Part shown: in pieces, positions 1 to 12,900 of the stretch
Layout: each line of letters begins with the position of its first letter
How positions within the stretch are numbered: the first letter of the stretch is position 1
Assembly: GCA_027604505.1 (NCBI GenBank)
Contig: JADIIX010000014.1
Span: 129,563-193,562 of the forward strand
Length of the DNA: 64,000 nt
From: Gonapodya sp. JEL0774
Taxonomy: Eukaryota; Monoblepharomycota; Monoblepharidomycetes; Monoblepharidales; Gonapodyaceae
Reading direction: 5' to 3'
Position numbers and translations under genes: made by a program
Notes under the pieces: generated by a model
Told to the model about the DNA's origin: nothing
The model's database searches: none
Seen by the model: the letters and a program-made list of their open reading frames with translations, nothing else

Positions 1-713
1 TCAATCCCAATTGTGCCCTCAGAGCCACATCGCGCACCTCGTACACTGTCTCGACTGGAATCTCCAATTTGCCCCACTCAGCTTCCTCGCTGTAGGCGCT
101 CTGGGCACGTACAAAATCAGTCACGTCCTCAATCTTCACTACTCCTTCGCCCCGCCCGTACGCCTCACCGAGCTCCCCCTTCACACCGATCTGGATCGCG
201 CGTCTCTGCTCGTTTCGACCATCTGGACCATGGTCCGGATCCCATTGTATTTGCACGTCAAATTTCTGTCCCTTCGCCCGTGATCCCAGCGACGCGGCTC
301 CTTGGGCAAGCACCCGATCAAAGAACTCCCTGGTGAGCGTGACAGCCAACACCGTTTCCTGGTTGTGCTTGGTAGCCCATCCACAACGGTACATCATCCA
401 GAGAAAGTTGGGCTTGAACCAAGTCATTCGCGTGGTGGAGAATGCATCGCATCCCGAGAAGCTCCCGTTCAATGATGCATGCTCTCCAATGGTGGGGTTG
501 TAAGCTGCAAGTGAGCAGTCAACAACGTTACTTCCGAAGTCACAGTTTCATTTAAGACAGCGACGAATGGCTCAAGAAGTTGAACGGAGGATCAGCCTGA
601 CCTTGATAGACCACAATCGTGTCCTGGTCGTGGTGAGCGAGAATATGCTTTCCAGAGTCTGGCCAGCGACCGCGCTGATCCAGATACGGAGCGGTTTCAA
701 ATGACGATGGCAT
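1..713 (-). CDS. DUF4291 family protein (3' end cut by window edge)
   Basis: Two exons, 713-602 and 504-1, joined in phase 1; the reading frame is still open at base 1, so the C-terminus lies outside the window. The start is the first ATG (713-711) of an open exon. The protein carries the block TIVVYQAYNPTIG followed by RMTWFKPNFLWMMYR and CGWATKHNQE, which I recognise as the DUF4291 signature. The stretch QIQWDPDHG and the later IEDVTDFV also fit the family. About 205 residues are visible, close to the usual full length of roughly 200. DUF4291 proteins occur in bacteria and fungi and their biochemical role is not established, so I give no function. Its upstream neighbour on the same strand is the TSR4 gene. 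Family assignment is firm, function unknown. Confidence 0.8.
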
Positions 714-1222
714 CGTCAATGTGCTTTGGTGATAAAATTCAGAAGAACGGTGGAAGACATATCTTCACTCGCCAATTTACAAGCTCTTCGTGCTGGTGGA
801 TGCTGCCCACAAGTGGCCCTGCAAACAACCGCAAACACGCAGTCCATCCCAATGCGACGCTTACTGTTAAATTGCAGAACAGTCGGGAAATAGAACAGAC
901 TGTTTTGGACTACGTTAGTGATTTGCGTTTCTGTGACAACTAAACTTGCTGTGGAATCGTTCTCTCAAAATGCTTTCAGAGAGGGTGACAATAATTTGAT
1001 GCACGAGTCTCTTGTCCTCGCCGGGCCCCCACGCCGTTCAACATGAAGTTCCCCCTGACGGCCTCGTGTCGACTGATGCTACTATTCTACAAGCAGGTGT
1101 TTGTTGCATCCACTAGTACTAATATTCTACACGTCACACCACACGGTTGAGTCCGAACGCAGCGAGTTGTCCCCCTGCCCGAGAGTTTTTCTTCCTCTCT
1201 GACCCCGCCGAACGGTTCACGT
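714..1222. other. intergenic stretch, no gene seen
   Basis: About 510 bases between the start codon of the DUF4291 gene and the stop codon of the TSR4 gene, both on the minus strand. It must hold the TSR4 3' UTR and terminator and the DUF4291 promoter. The short open frames here have no recognisable content and no matching exon partners. Confidence 0.5.
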
Positions 1223-3378
1223 TTACAACCCAACCCGCTCCTCCCTTCCCTCTTTGCCCCCCTTACCTTTACCCTTCTTCTTTTCTTTATCCTTGCCTTT
1301 GCTCTTTCCTTTTCCCTTCCCTTCACTCTTCCGACCTTTGTCTCCCTTCATTTTACCTGCCGACCCTCCACCACCCACTCTCGCCCCCTCTGTAGAGAAC
1401 ATTTGCCGCCAGATCACTTCACGTGCCCACTTCCGAATCTGCGCGTTGTCCGTAGTCGGGACAGTGGTGTCTGGCGGCGGGGACGACAGAGCGCACGAGG
1501 ATTCGCACGTGAAGAGCACGAGGGTGCCGAAGTCGATGGCGTCACGAGCGAGGTGGTCGATGGGGAGGTGGAGGAGGAGAGAAGGCATAATCTGGGGAAG
1601 AGTGCATTTTTGGTGTTGCCAGAGGCGTGCGAGTCGGGGAAAGTTGGGGTGGGGAGAGATGAGACAAAAAAGCAAAAAGAAAAGTCAAGAACGAGGTGTG
1701 CGCGAGATCACATGATAATCCGGTATGTTGTGCAACTGATAGCGTAGTCAAATGTCCTCTATGCATATACGAGACGTTTCCACGATCATCAAACCACGCG
1801 CCAAACCCACCTGAAACTCGAAACCTCTCCTACCCCCACACCTTTCACAGTCCGGCACATCCCCCTTGGCCGGTCGCTCCACCTCGCTCGCCCACAGTGG
1901 GGTCGGCGACCGAGCTGGCGGTGTCCACACCGCTGCCGATCCATTGACGGTGGACGAGTGGGGTACAGTTTTTATTTTGGAAAAAGATTGCGCAGGTGGT
2001 GCGTCGGCGTCGGAGTCGGAGTCGGAGGAATCAGAGGCGGCGGATTCGTTGTCGGAGTCCTGGTCGTCGTCGTCGGTGGAGGAGAGGTCTTCGTCGTTGT
2101 CGGAGTGCTCGTCTGTGCGGGCGTACCTAGCAGACGCAGTCGAGAGGGTGTGTGTTTGGAGGATCGAAGAGTGGGTTCAGACCCCCGCGCAGGTGCAAAG
2201 ATGTTGCCCATTATAATGTGAAACCTCACCGAACAACCTGATCCGACGCCCTCGCCACCCGCTTCTGGAATCTCAAAAACTGCGCATCGACACCCGTCGA
2301 GTACCGCTCGTACCGTTCGGGTCCAAACCCGCGCTGGTCAGGGTCGTCGTCCTTGGCCGACGCTGTGGCGCCGCGTAAGGAGGCGGGGAGTTTCGATTCG
2401 GCCGGTGCTGGGGGTTCTTCTTCACTGATGAGCTCGAGTTCGGGCCAAATGAGGCCCTTTTTAGGGTCGGGTTTGGGTACGGTAGGGTGAGAGGAAGCGG
2501 CGGTCTCCTTTGTTGGGGATGAGGGTGTTGTGGGGTCGGCAGTGGCAGTCGCGCTCGCGTCTGCTGCTGTTGCTGCAGCAGTTTGAGTGGCGACAGCAGC
2601 TGCGCATGCCTCCTTGTGTCCGCCGACAGTCCAGTGATGGACTTGATGTTCGCGACCGCAGTACTGGACTTGCCGACATCGTGAGCAGCGAGAGGGTGCA
2701 TGGAGGCCGCATACGGTGCAGGTGGGGACTTTCATGAAGGGACAGAAAACAATCGGTAATGAGAACCCGGAGAGAATATTGTTGCGAGAGAAGTGTGAGC
2801 GAGCTGGCACAGAGTCAGATGCTCACCGGGTTCGAAAGGCTTACGAGCTGTTCCAACATACGGATTTAGTTTAGGGAGTTGGGTTCGGAATGCTCGAAGG
2901 CTTCATACGGGAAGAAAGGTCTTCACATGAACTTGCACATCGATTCATCTCGACCAACCGGTCACGACGAAACGTGTATGCTCACAAGCTGTCAGACAGA
3001 CCTACCTTGCCTTTGGATCCTCATGAAAGCATGCACCCTTTTTGCAGCCGAAAACGTAGACCACACGGTGGTAAGCATCCTCTCCGCCGTGCTCTGGAGT
3101 ATACAACTGCAGCGTCAACGGCATCACCGATCCACAACGGCCACACGTCACGTCAGATGCACGCAGTGGATTCGTGGGGTCGAGCCAGAGCTGGAAATTT
3201 CGGTTTTCCGTGCGAAATCGCAAGACGATTGTGAGACGAAGTGAAGACCCGTTCTTGCTCCGTTATTCACTCCACTCACGGGTTTTCCGCCAACTTTTGA
3301 AGGGAACGCAGACGGGTCATCAAGATCTACAGTGAGCGTTTCCTCCGGCTCCTCCAGAAACCCAATGTGGACAACCAT
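1223..3378 (-). CDS. TSR4: PDCD2/TSR4 family ribosome-assembly chaperone
   Basis: Six exons in phase: 3378-3280, 3190-3006, 2900-2827, 2728-2230, 2126-1811 and 1591-1223 (513 aa). The order of motifs is that of PDCD2/TSR4. It starts with MVVHIGFLEEPEE and the block FPSKVGGKP, then a CxxC pair (TCGRCGSVMP) and RTQLPKLNPYV. A MYND-type zinc finger follows (CTVCGLHAPSRCSRCRQVQYC), then PLWASEVE, PDCERCGG, FEFQ and FGTLVLFTCESSC. Family members act co-translationally on ribosomal protein uS5 (RPS2) during 40S biogenesis. Two features are unusual. An Asp/Ser-rich acidic stretch of about 45 residues precedes PLWASEVE, and the last 45 residues are a Lys/Gly-rich tail. It is divergently arranged with EMC1 across 360 bp. 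Confidence 0.9.
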
Positions 3379-3738
3379 GGTGAAAGAAACGATGGATGGC
3401 CAAATTTTCTCATTTGGAGCTGTGGGGACCTGGCTTGCAGTGCTGCACCAAACCAACAAACCAACAGCGGAGCTTCAAATCTGTGAAACCAATGCAAGAC
3501 GAGTTTGTGACTTGACGAGGGAATTTCATTTAGAGAGCGCACACAATATTGAACCGCTTGACATGGTTCCAGGTTTGGGGTGGTAATTAATTAAATTGAC
3601 ATTCGACAATTGAATAGTAAGCGATATTAAATGCGCTGGTTCTCCAAAATACATGTCAGAGAGCTTTCTCCTGCAGCGCCTCTGAGTTGGGGGGAGAAAC
3701 ATCCTTGTGTGAGTCTGGCAATCGGACTCCAAACCCAA
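3379..3738. promoter_or_regulatory. divergent intergenic region TSR4 / EMC1
   Basis: The start codons of the minus-strand TSR4 gene (3378) and the plus-strand EMC1 gene (3739) are 360 bp apart, so both promoters must lie here or in overlapping UTRs. The most A/T-rich part is around 3575-3635. I could not identify a specific core element. Confidence 0.4.
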
Positions 3739-6700
3739 ATGCATCTTTGGAAGCGAGCCCTGTTCTTGGGCGTCGTCCTAGCCGGCCTTTTGGGTGGCGC
3801 AAATGCCATTTACAAAGACCAAATCGGCGTCTTCGATTGGTATGAATTCTGGTTGAGCTTCCACGGTTTCGCGACACACGTCAATCGTTTGCATCTCGAC
3901 GATTTGCGACTCAAAGGCACAAAGAAGTCGTCGGAATCCCCTCGTTTTCCTTCTTCCGAGAATTCAATCGCAATTCGCTGCTCTTCGTGGCGACGAAACA
4001 GAACGTTGTCGCGGCGCTGTCAGCATCGTCTGGGGATGTCCGTGAGTGGATCCATCCTTCGCCCGCTCCTCAATCTGCGATTTCTCAACGATCGGTGGAT
4101 GAATGAATGACCTAGAATGGAGACACAAGATTGAAGAGGGAGCGCTCTGGGACTTCCAGGCAATTGGAGAAGGTATGACTTCCCCATGACCCCACACAAT
4201 CAAGATATCAATGACTCACATCCATACTGACAGCCATCATTGTCGCAACCGGCACAACCACTTTGAAAGTGCGCGCTTGGGACATGGTGTCTGGAACTTT
4301 CCTCTGGGAGTATGTCGCCAACACCCCAGGCACCGTCAGTTCAGTAAAGTTGGCACAGATGGACGATACCAAGGTCTCCGTGACCACCAATCTGGAAACG
4401 GTCGTGCTACAGCTCAGAAACGGGTTCGTTGCAGCCACGGGTGCGACAGAGGTACGTGGTGGGACATTCAGGGTTTCTCCATCCACATCTTCACTTCCCA
4501 TTCTCTACCTCCCAGACACCCTCCCGCCCCATTCCCGCTTCCCAAAAACCTAAAAATCCCGCATCCCTCTCCCTTAAAGTCAACCCGGATGGCACCATTC
4601 AGACCTACGACGGGCCCAACGTACTTTGGACGAGAGACGAGAGTCTCGCATTGGCGGTGGACGCGGTGTTTGTGGACCTTCCTGAGGAGCAAATGTTCTC
4701 ACTAGAGCACACGGAGCTCGGTAAGTCCTGTGCAAACGCGTTGATGATGGAGGTTCGGCACCGTAAGCTCCTTTTCGCAACGTCATTCACGAAAGATGGC
4801 TCCGCGAATGCCACTCCGCTCGAGCGGTACATCAAGCGATGGACCATTCACATTGCAAAGCTGATGGTGAGCTGGTGTTACCACCCATCTAGTCTGCACC
4901 CAGAGTGTTTCCGTTGCGACTCATCGCATTTGCACCTAGGCCCTCACCCCTCTCGAAATGAGCTCCCACTTCTGGGGCTCGCCTCGCGAAAAAACTAACG
5001 TCCTCTACCGTGACTCTTTCGGCTTCCGCAAGCTCGCCGTCATCCTGGCGGCCAACGGGAAGGTCATCGCCCTGGACACAGATGGTGGGAGGACCGTGTG
5101 GAGTGTGTACCTAGAGGGGTTACAAGGGCGGAAACTGGAGGTTCTGAGAAGTACAGCGGTGAAGTTTCCGCCTGTTTTGGCCGTGGTGGGGAAGAGCACC
5201 AAGGTGCGTTTTGTTGAGGAGATTGCGGGCTCTTGCTTGACTTTACGCCCTGCCAACTACCATTGTGTCGCTCAAATTCACATAACTTGCACTGCGAACC
5301 AGACTGGCACTCCCATTAGAATCTTGAATGGCATCACTGGTGAAGATTTCACAACGGGCCAGGACCCTTTCAACACCGCGTCCGCAGTTATCAAAGCAGA
5401 AGTGACCACCATCACGAAATTGCCCATTGAAGAACTTTCAGAACGGACCAACGTGCTCGCTCTTGTGGACTCGAACTCAAAAGTGGGTCAGTCGATCAAA
5501 TATCATGTTATGGACCATCTCCACTTAACTATCGCCTCGGTGGTTGTGCCTCGCTTTGATAACTTCAGGTTCACCTCTTCCCCGAGACCCCCGCAGTCCG
5601 AACAGCTTTTGCCGAGTTCGCACCGTCTTTCTTCCTGTATGACTTAAAAGGTGAAAACGCCTTGGTCGGACGGCAAGCCGTCGTCGATTCCACCAACAAT
5701 GGCGTGAGTTTTCCCACACAGAACCATTGCGACATGAATGAAAGGGAAAGGGAATGATTTACGAACGGGTGTTCTTTCCTCAAAGGCTTTCCCCACCCGC
5801 GAAACCTGGAGCGTAGACTTTCCTGCAGGAGAGTTCATCACGACTTTGGGCACACCGTGGGACCGCCGTGTCGCGTCGCTTGGTCGCGTCCACGGCAACC
5901 GCTCCGTGCTGTACAAGTATTTGAACCCCAACTTGATCGCCGTTGCGACACATCGTAGAACTCCGCAACCTCTGGCGTCTCTCTACCTTGTGGACACCGT
6001 GAAAGGTGCGGTGCACTTTTCCGCGTCGTACTCGGTCGGGGCGGATCCGGAACCGGGCTTGCCCAAGTATGGACACCACTTGGTACAATGGGAGAACGTC
6101 GTTCTGTTCAGCTTCTGGAACTCTGGTGGTTTCGACAAGAGGGAGGAGATCGTGGATCCCTTCCAAGCTGAGGATAGCCAAAGCCAAGATAGTGGCGACA
6201 AGAAGCGAAGAAAGCGCAAGAGGAAGCGCGAATCGAGAGCAAAAGGTCAGGAGATTGTGGTGCTCGAAGTTTTCGAGAGCGAGTTTGTGGACAAACGGAT
6301 TGAGAGGTGCGTTCATGCATCCATTCTTGAAAAGCCTCTGCCTCTCCTGAATCTTGGTTTCCTGATATCAAAACTCAGCCGCAACTTCTCTTCCCTTGAG
6401 AGTGCCCAGCCGAACGTTCTCTCCCAGGCCTATGTCTTCCCTTCATCCATTTCGGCTGTTGGTGTGACCCAGACCCATGCGGGTATCACGACTCGCGAAG
6501 TCCTTTTCGGTCTCCCGTCCGGTCAGATTGTTGGTGTCAACAAGAAAGTGTTGGATCCGAGGCGGCCATATGGAGCACCGTCGGCGGATGACAAGGAGGA
6601 AGGATTGGTGCCATACACACCGATGGTGACCATTAACCAGAAAGATACCGCGACATACTATCTGAAGGTTCGTCCGCACCTCCTGCTTTTTGGTGACTTC

Positions 6701-7035
6701 AAGATAGATTGAAAGAAACTTCCCGTTACAATCAGGTTCTTGGCATCAATCACATCATCTCATCCCCAGCATTCCTTGAGTCGACTTCCCTCGTTCTTGG
6801 TTATGGGATGGACGTATTCTTCACACGACGAAATCCTTCAAAGACCTTCGACATCCTCAGTGAGGATTTCAGCAGGGTCTCGCTTCTAGCCACCGTTGCC
6901 GCACTCACAGCGGGTATCGTTGTTGCAAAATACATGGTGGGTACACACATATGCTAATTTCATCTACTCTACTCTATTTGTGACGTTTCCATTTACCAGG
7001 CACAACAAAAGAAGCTCCGAGATGCATGGATATAG
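3739..7035 (+). CDS. EMC1: ER membrane protein complex subunit 1
   Basis: Twelve exons join in phase: 3739-3839, 3917-4041, 4116-4172, 4234-4451, 4516-4866, 4940-5203, 5303-5482, 5569-5703, 5786-6306, 6379-6667, 6736-6936 and 7000-7035 (825 aa). The N-terminus is a signal peptide (LFLGVVLAGLLGGANA) followed directly by IYKDQIGVFDW, the mature start typical of EMC1. Further family landmarks are FVATKQNVVAAL, GNRSVLYKYLNPNLIAV, QAYVFPSSISAVGVT, FGLPSGQIV, LDPRRP and the last TM helix followed by KKLRDAWI at the very end. EMC1 is the large subunit of the EMC insertase: a lumenal beta-propeller with one C-terminal TM helix. A Lys/Arg-rich insert (about KKRRKRKRKR) at 6200-6240 sits in a loop of the lumenal domain and is not a usual family feature. 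The gene ends 12 bp from the COQ8 stop codon. Confidence 0.93.
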
Positions 7036-7047
7036 AGATAGAAGCAC

Positions 7048-9449
7048 TTATTTGTGATACCGTGTGTAAAAATCAGCAAACATGTCCCTACAAGGCACCC
7101 TTGCCCCCAGCTTGCCGCACAGCAAGAATGCTCCCGAGAGTTTTCTGTGCAAAGAGTATGTCTCCTCTGGTGGTGGAGTGAGCCGATATCGCAACATTGT
7201 GGGGATGTTCCCCTTGACTTCCTGTGTGACGTCTTGGTTACCAAAATCAAAAATCTGAGGACCGTCTTGCCGGAAGGGGCGACCAAGCTGGAGGACAGTA
7301 TCAATATGGGCATTGAGCATTACCTAGCAGTACGTTGAGGGTGTGAGTGGTCACATAAACACAAACTCAGTGCTCCCATCAAAAACAACACGAAGTTTCA
7401 CCTCAGTCTCCAGCCCCGTCAAAAATCCCAACTCCTTGGACCAATAGGCAATTTTGGCTCGATCTTGCATAGCAGCAGCTTGCAAAACTTCAAGATAGCC
7501 GTCAGTAAACTTTTCACTGAACGTTCTTGCGGCGCCGAAGTCAACGAGGTAAACCTGCAACAGTGCACATGCAGGTATGTCAGAATCAAACGAGTGTATC
7601 AACACCAGTCCTTCGGAAGTACAGGGCAGCGCGGCAAATCACCGTTTCTGAAGCGTCGTCGTAGAGGAAATTTGACCAGTTTGGGTCGGTCTGCATGAAG
7701 CGATAAGTGAACAATTCGCGGAGACAAAGTTCAAGCATCCGGATGCCAATCTGTGGACAGTTTGTTAGCAACGGGATCACTCAGCTGGTATATGACAATA
7801 ATGTCGGAAAGATATGTCTGAAAGACACACGGACTTACCCTGTCACGTGTCTGCTGGTCCACTTCGGCCAACTTGTGTACCGGTACACCCGGCACAAACT
7901 CGCTAATCAAGACGCGCTTAGTTGAATGCTTTCTAAAAGTCTTTGGCACTTTGAAATGCTTGTCCTCTCTCAGCAACTCTGCAAACTTGTCCATGTTATC
8001 TGCTTCTCGTTCATAGTCGACTTCCCAAGCCAGCTCTTTCCTCGCCACTGCAATGCTCTTGTCAAGATAGAGTCCTCGCGGTAACAAGTTACCCAGCAAA
8101 AGCAACGATTTTAAACTGTCCAAGTCACTGTCAATAGACTCAGCAACACCGGGGTACTGGACTTTGACAGCTACGGTTTGTCCGGAGAGAAGCACAGCGC
8201 GGTGGACTTGACCCATAGAGGCAGCTGCAAATGGAGTCAAGGAGAAGGAGGCAAACTTGGATTGCCAAGAGTCGCCTAGTTCCGATCTCATCACTTGCTG
8301 AGTCAAGTTATGGTCCATGAAGGTGACAAGTAAGTCTCACTTAATAGTGTCAACATGCTGGATACTGTCTATTCCGCACCTGCAGTTGTGACTCGGGCAT
8401 GAAATTTGCGGCGTTCTGCACGCGAAGTAGGATAGCCTCTACTTCTGGTGGCAGCATGACATTATCTGAAAGACAGAGAGGGTGTCGGGTACTCCATTCA
8501 ATGAAATGAAACACCAAGAGCATCCAATCATCCTGTGGTCACCTTGAATACTGAACATCTGTCCCAGCTTCAGAGCGGCGCCCCGCATGCGGGAGAGCCG
8601 CTTCACCACACGCTCCACATTTTGAGGACTCATCAGTACATTTGGAGCTGATTTCAAAATGGGTGCAAAAACTTTTGAACTTCGAATCCCTTGACCTCGC
8701 AGAGAATGATACGTGGTACCCACTACTGGATCCGGCACCCACTGTCCGACGGACAGCCTCTGCAGCGCCACCCATAGCTACACCAGCAAATAAATCTAAA
8801 GATTGTAGTCGGGATTGTGATACTCCAGTCATGGGCATCCCGTAATGTGGACCCACTTCCATAATGCCAAAGTCTGGATATCCGGGAACCCGGCACTCGT
8901 GCGGGGGTCATCTCGGCCTAAAAACCGTCATATAAGTAAGAATCGCTACAGGTTCACATTAAATCCCGAGGATAAACTCACTTGCTCTTGCAAGTATAGC
9001 GAACTCATTCCGGTAGCAGTTGCCCTCTTCTCATTAACATTGGCCTGAACCTCCTTTGGCGCGTCCTCAGAATGATCATTAGTTTCCAGTGTTCGTTTTT
9101 CATCAAAATTCATGGAGGTATGTGTCCATCTCTGAGGTGCATCTGTCGTCGTCTGGGGGGGATCTGATATCGTAACTTCTCGAGCGTCCATGCTTTCCCC
9201 CCCGCCGTCCACAGACCGTACAGGCACTTCTGTTCGCAAATCGCTTTTCTGGCTTCCTCCATCGCCCCCTTCTTTGGACCCAAAGTCCACTCGTGTCTGA
9301 AAAGCTTGTGGACCGAAGTGCGATACGATCTCGGATCGAACGCTGGATGTCCGCCAGAGAAATGCCGCCTCCGCAGCAGATATCGACACTGCACGTTCGA
9401 GGATGCGCTGGGATGCAATTGCGAGATTAATCAACTCAGTGGGACGCAT
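7048..9449 (-). CDS. COQ8: atypical UbiB-family kinase COQ8 (coenzyme Q biosynthesis)
   Basis: Nine exons in phase: 9449-8982, 8917-8857, 8795-8724, 8647-8543, 8465-8380, 8297-7839, 7750-7643, 7554-7402 and 7323-7048 (595 aa). The KxGQ motif reads [14 protein letters not shown] and the Ala-rich nucleotide loop reads [10 protein letters not shown]. The beta3-like lysine is in VAVKVQYPG, the catalytic stretch is [14 protein letters not shown], the metal-binding motif is VDFGAA, and the terminal signature is [16 protein letters not shown] in near-identical form ([16 protein letters not shown]). These define COQ8/ADCK3, a matrix-side inner-membrane ATPase needed for assembly of the CoQ synthome. 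The first exon encodes about 150 less conserved residues, consistent with a mitochondrial presequence plus linker. I chose the ATG at 9449 because the frame is open from there and no better start lies downstream before the core. Confidence 0.93.
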
Positions 9450-9914
9450 TTGAGCGTCGCAGCTGAGTGAAGTGACGTGTTGTGCAAAGTTCCGATCAGT
9501 GGGGTTTGCTCAAACCAAAGTACGTACTGTTCTTTATTTTCTGAGAAAAGCGACTGAAGGGCGAATCCAAAAAAATATGGCAGCTGCCGACGGACATTCC
9601 AACGAAGTGTGGTGCGAGCAGTTGCAGGTACCGTGTATTACATCAGTGACAGCAAGTCATTCAATCATCTTTAGTTCCTTCCGAATATACTTAATTGTTT
9701 CATCACAAACCACAGATATTAAACGTGTTCCATCACTGCCCGGCACGCATTCCGTGTGGGGCAGATACAGAGAGTGGTCACTGGATCCATCGGCCGGCCG
9801 ATGTCACGATCGTGTGCTGCTGGTTAAAGTAATAATAAATCTGCAGGAAAAATAGGACCAGAGTCACGCTTTGGGCAGACGATTTACGTGAGCATGCAAC
9901 AGCGGTATAGGTAC
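9450..9914. other. intergenic stretch between COQ8 and AVO1
   Basis: It holds the COQ8 promoter and the AVO1 3' end. A strong minus-strand acceptor (ctatttttcctgcag) sits just before 9840. It would open a tiny exon, 9840-9804, if splicing used a GTGAGT donor overlapping the AVO1 stop codon. I otherwise see no gene. Confidence 0.4.
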
Positions 9915-12900
9915 TCACGATATCTTCCCACAAATCTCCACTGCGAAGAGTTTCGAATAGTTTTTAATTCGAATTAATCCTTCATGGTAGGCAATACGAG
10001 ATGCACTCCATCTTGTAACTCCGTACTCACCAGCCTCCTGTGCTGAACCCGCCTCCAATTCAATCACTCTGGTCTCCTTTTCCTTCGAGCCTTGCCCACC
10101 TCCGGATACCCCACCCCCAGATTGCTGCTTCTGTTCACTGCCGCGAAAGACAGTAATGCGGAAGGTTGCAGAAGTGGGAGCGAGCTGGCGACAGGAAAGG
10201 ACCGAAGAAAAATGATACGAGGACTGAGCACAAACGTAAGATAAGAGAGCCGGATGCGTTGGTGGCAGCAGGAGAACATGAAAAGAGATCTTCAGCATCA
10301 CTTCCGCCGTACGTCCATGACGAGTACCATCCTCCACTCATGTCAATACGCACCATTTTCCCCGTCCCAAACACTCCTCCTCCCTCCACAGGAGTGACGT
10401 GCAGGTGGTCTCCATCGAGGGTTAGTAGACGACCAGATCGGCCAAGGAGTGTTCGGTGGTGTACGAGATATTGCTATAAAGTAGATCGTGAGAGTGAGCA
10501 AGCGCGACGAAGTGTTTGAACGACACGTTCTCGCATCATCGACCCCTCCACTGCTGATAGTAACCTTATACACTCCTGCGAACTCCTCCGCCATAATAGG
10601 CCTCTCGGTTGTAGAAACCGGCTGCACTTCATCAGGGGGCCGAAGAAAAATATCACCGGCTGTTTGAGCGGTGGCGTGAGCTCGCTTCATCGTCATTCGG
10701 TGCCCCCCGAGTCGCTGACTCACCTCCGCCTCTGTCCCGTTTCAGCACACAGAACTCCCGTTCCTCACTCTCGTCAATTCTCTTCTCCTTCGCCACATCT
10801 GTCTTGGTATCCGACATCTTGAACACGTACTGCTTCTCGTCGTACTTTCTCTTCCTACAGACGGCGAGAAACACGTCGCCCAAGGTTGTCGACCGGTGGA
10901 AGGGAAGTGTGGTCGTTTGCTTGACTTCGAGGGTACTATACAAGTGAATCTTGAGAAAAACGAGATCGTTGCCGCCGCCAGAGGGACTTGGATTAGGGCC
11001 GGCCGGATTGGCAGTCGAACCGACCGGGAGAGGGGGTGCTGAGCTGCTGGGGGAAGTGGGGGCAGAGTTGGAAACGGAGCGCGTTGTAGGTCGGCGGGCA
11101 GCGAGTGCGGCAACTTCCCAAGCGCAGAATGGACGGTGAAGTGACGGAGGGTGCGAATTGGGCAGAGAGCGATAGTGCATCAAGATAATGACAAACATCG
11201 AGAGTAACAAATTAGAACGCTCACGTTTATCATCGCTTACAGGTATGAGCGCAAATTGATCAAATGAAAACTTATGTATCTGACGATTCCGGTCCAGCGC
11301 TACGCGAGAGAAGGTGAGTCATTTTATGTGATTCACTAACAGGGGGGGATCGAAGAAGCAAGCTCTACCAAGTCCACCACCATTAGCAAGTGAACCTTTT
11401 CACGTTCTTCGTCTGGCTGCGAAACTGTTTCCCACCACACCAAAGAAGCCATGGTCCAACCGCGAACACTCACCAGGAAAATCTTCATCAACTTCGCCGC
11501 CATCTTCGACAATCCTCATCTCCCACGCTTCCGTGCCCCAAAATATACTTTCGTAGTCCATTTCCCCCTCGGCCCCTCCCCCCAAACCCTTCCACTCTCC
11601 GAGCTTTGGCGTCCTCTTTTCCTCACAATACACGAACAAAGCGTATCCCATTGCCTGCTCCACGGTTGCAGAGCGGTCGAGTACAAGTGTGAGGGCATGC
11701 GGAGGGTGGGTGGTGGGGACGAAGACGAGCAGGGTGAGGGGTGTTGGAGAGCCCAGGCCAGACTGTGGTTGAAATTACCAAGGAAAGTATGAGCTTGTGA
11801 CATGTGCGGACAAGAGTAGCCCACAAGTACAAAACTGTTGCAACGCCCAAGGATGCCGTGGCACTGAGTGCTGAGCAGCAAACAACCGCCGTGACTCGCA
11901 CGTCTCAAGAAGTGCATTTGATCCGTCATTACCACTGTTATCTCATTTTCTCGTTGCAACCAGTTTGCAACCAGTATGCCCCCTCATAATGACTCACCCA
12001 TTTCGAATATTCCGCGAACGGATTCTCCTCACCTCCACTCTCGTGAATCAACGCTGACAACGCTGAAGGTCGCGAAGGACTAGCACCAGACGGCGCAGTC
12101 GCGCTTGTAGCGGCAGACCGCGAGTTCGGAGAGCGAGTTTGAGGTGACGTGATAGTACCGGGTGAGAGTGACTTTGTAGGAGAACGGGGTGGAGGGGTAA
12201 TTTTCCGAAAGAGGGGGGACGGGGCCGCTCTGGAAGGGAAAGTCAGAATAGACAGCAGCAAGATCCCGGTAAAGATAGAAGTGACTCCCGGAGGAGAAGG
12301 AACCGAAACTTCGCTTCCGCCTTCCACCTCACATCAACGGGTGATTTGGGTTGAGGAAGATGGCTCCCTGTCTCGTATCCATCGACGCAAACATGTCCCT
12401 TCCTAAATTTTCGCGGCCCACGTGGGTCCTCTTTACTCACGTCGTGGGGAATCCATCATCCCAGCGTGTGACATCGCCATTGGCACTGTTTGCTGTCGTT
12501 GACGTTTCCTGTGCACCATAGCCTGTCATGACACCGTTCTGAGCAGAACGGTTATGAGGTGCTGGTCCAGTAGTATCGATGGGAGGCCCATTAGAGACTG
12601 GGGGAAGGAGGTTCGACGAGTCGGTCGACAGAGAGGATTCCTGTCCGACAGCTGACGGTGGGGCAAGAGCCTGAGAAGGAGCCGGAAGGGGTTGAGCGTC
12701 GGGTATTGACGGAGTGGGCGCTTGCGGGGTGGCAGGAGAAGTACGGAGAGAGGGTGAGGATAGACTCGTAGGTGCGAGAGCAGGTGATAAGTCGATGGTT
12801 GGTGGTCGGGCGAGTGTAGCTTCCCGGGAGGATAAACCAGGGAGTACAACGTCAATTTGGGGCGAGAATAGGGTTTGCGTATCGGATGGTGGCGGGCGCG

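Noticed and set aside
1240-1340. Polypyrimidine microsatellite as an independent repeat
   Set aside because: It is the reverse complement of the codons for the Lys/Gly-rich tail of TSR4, and the frame is maintained through it.
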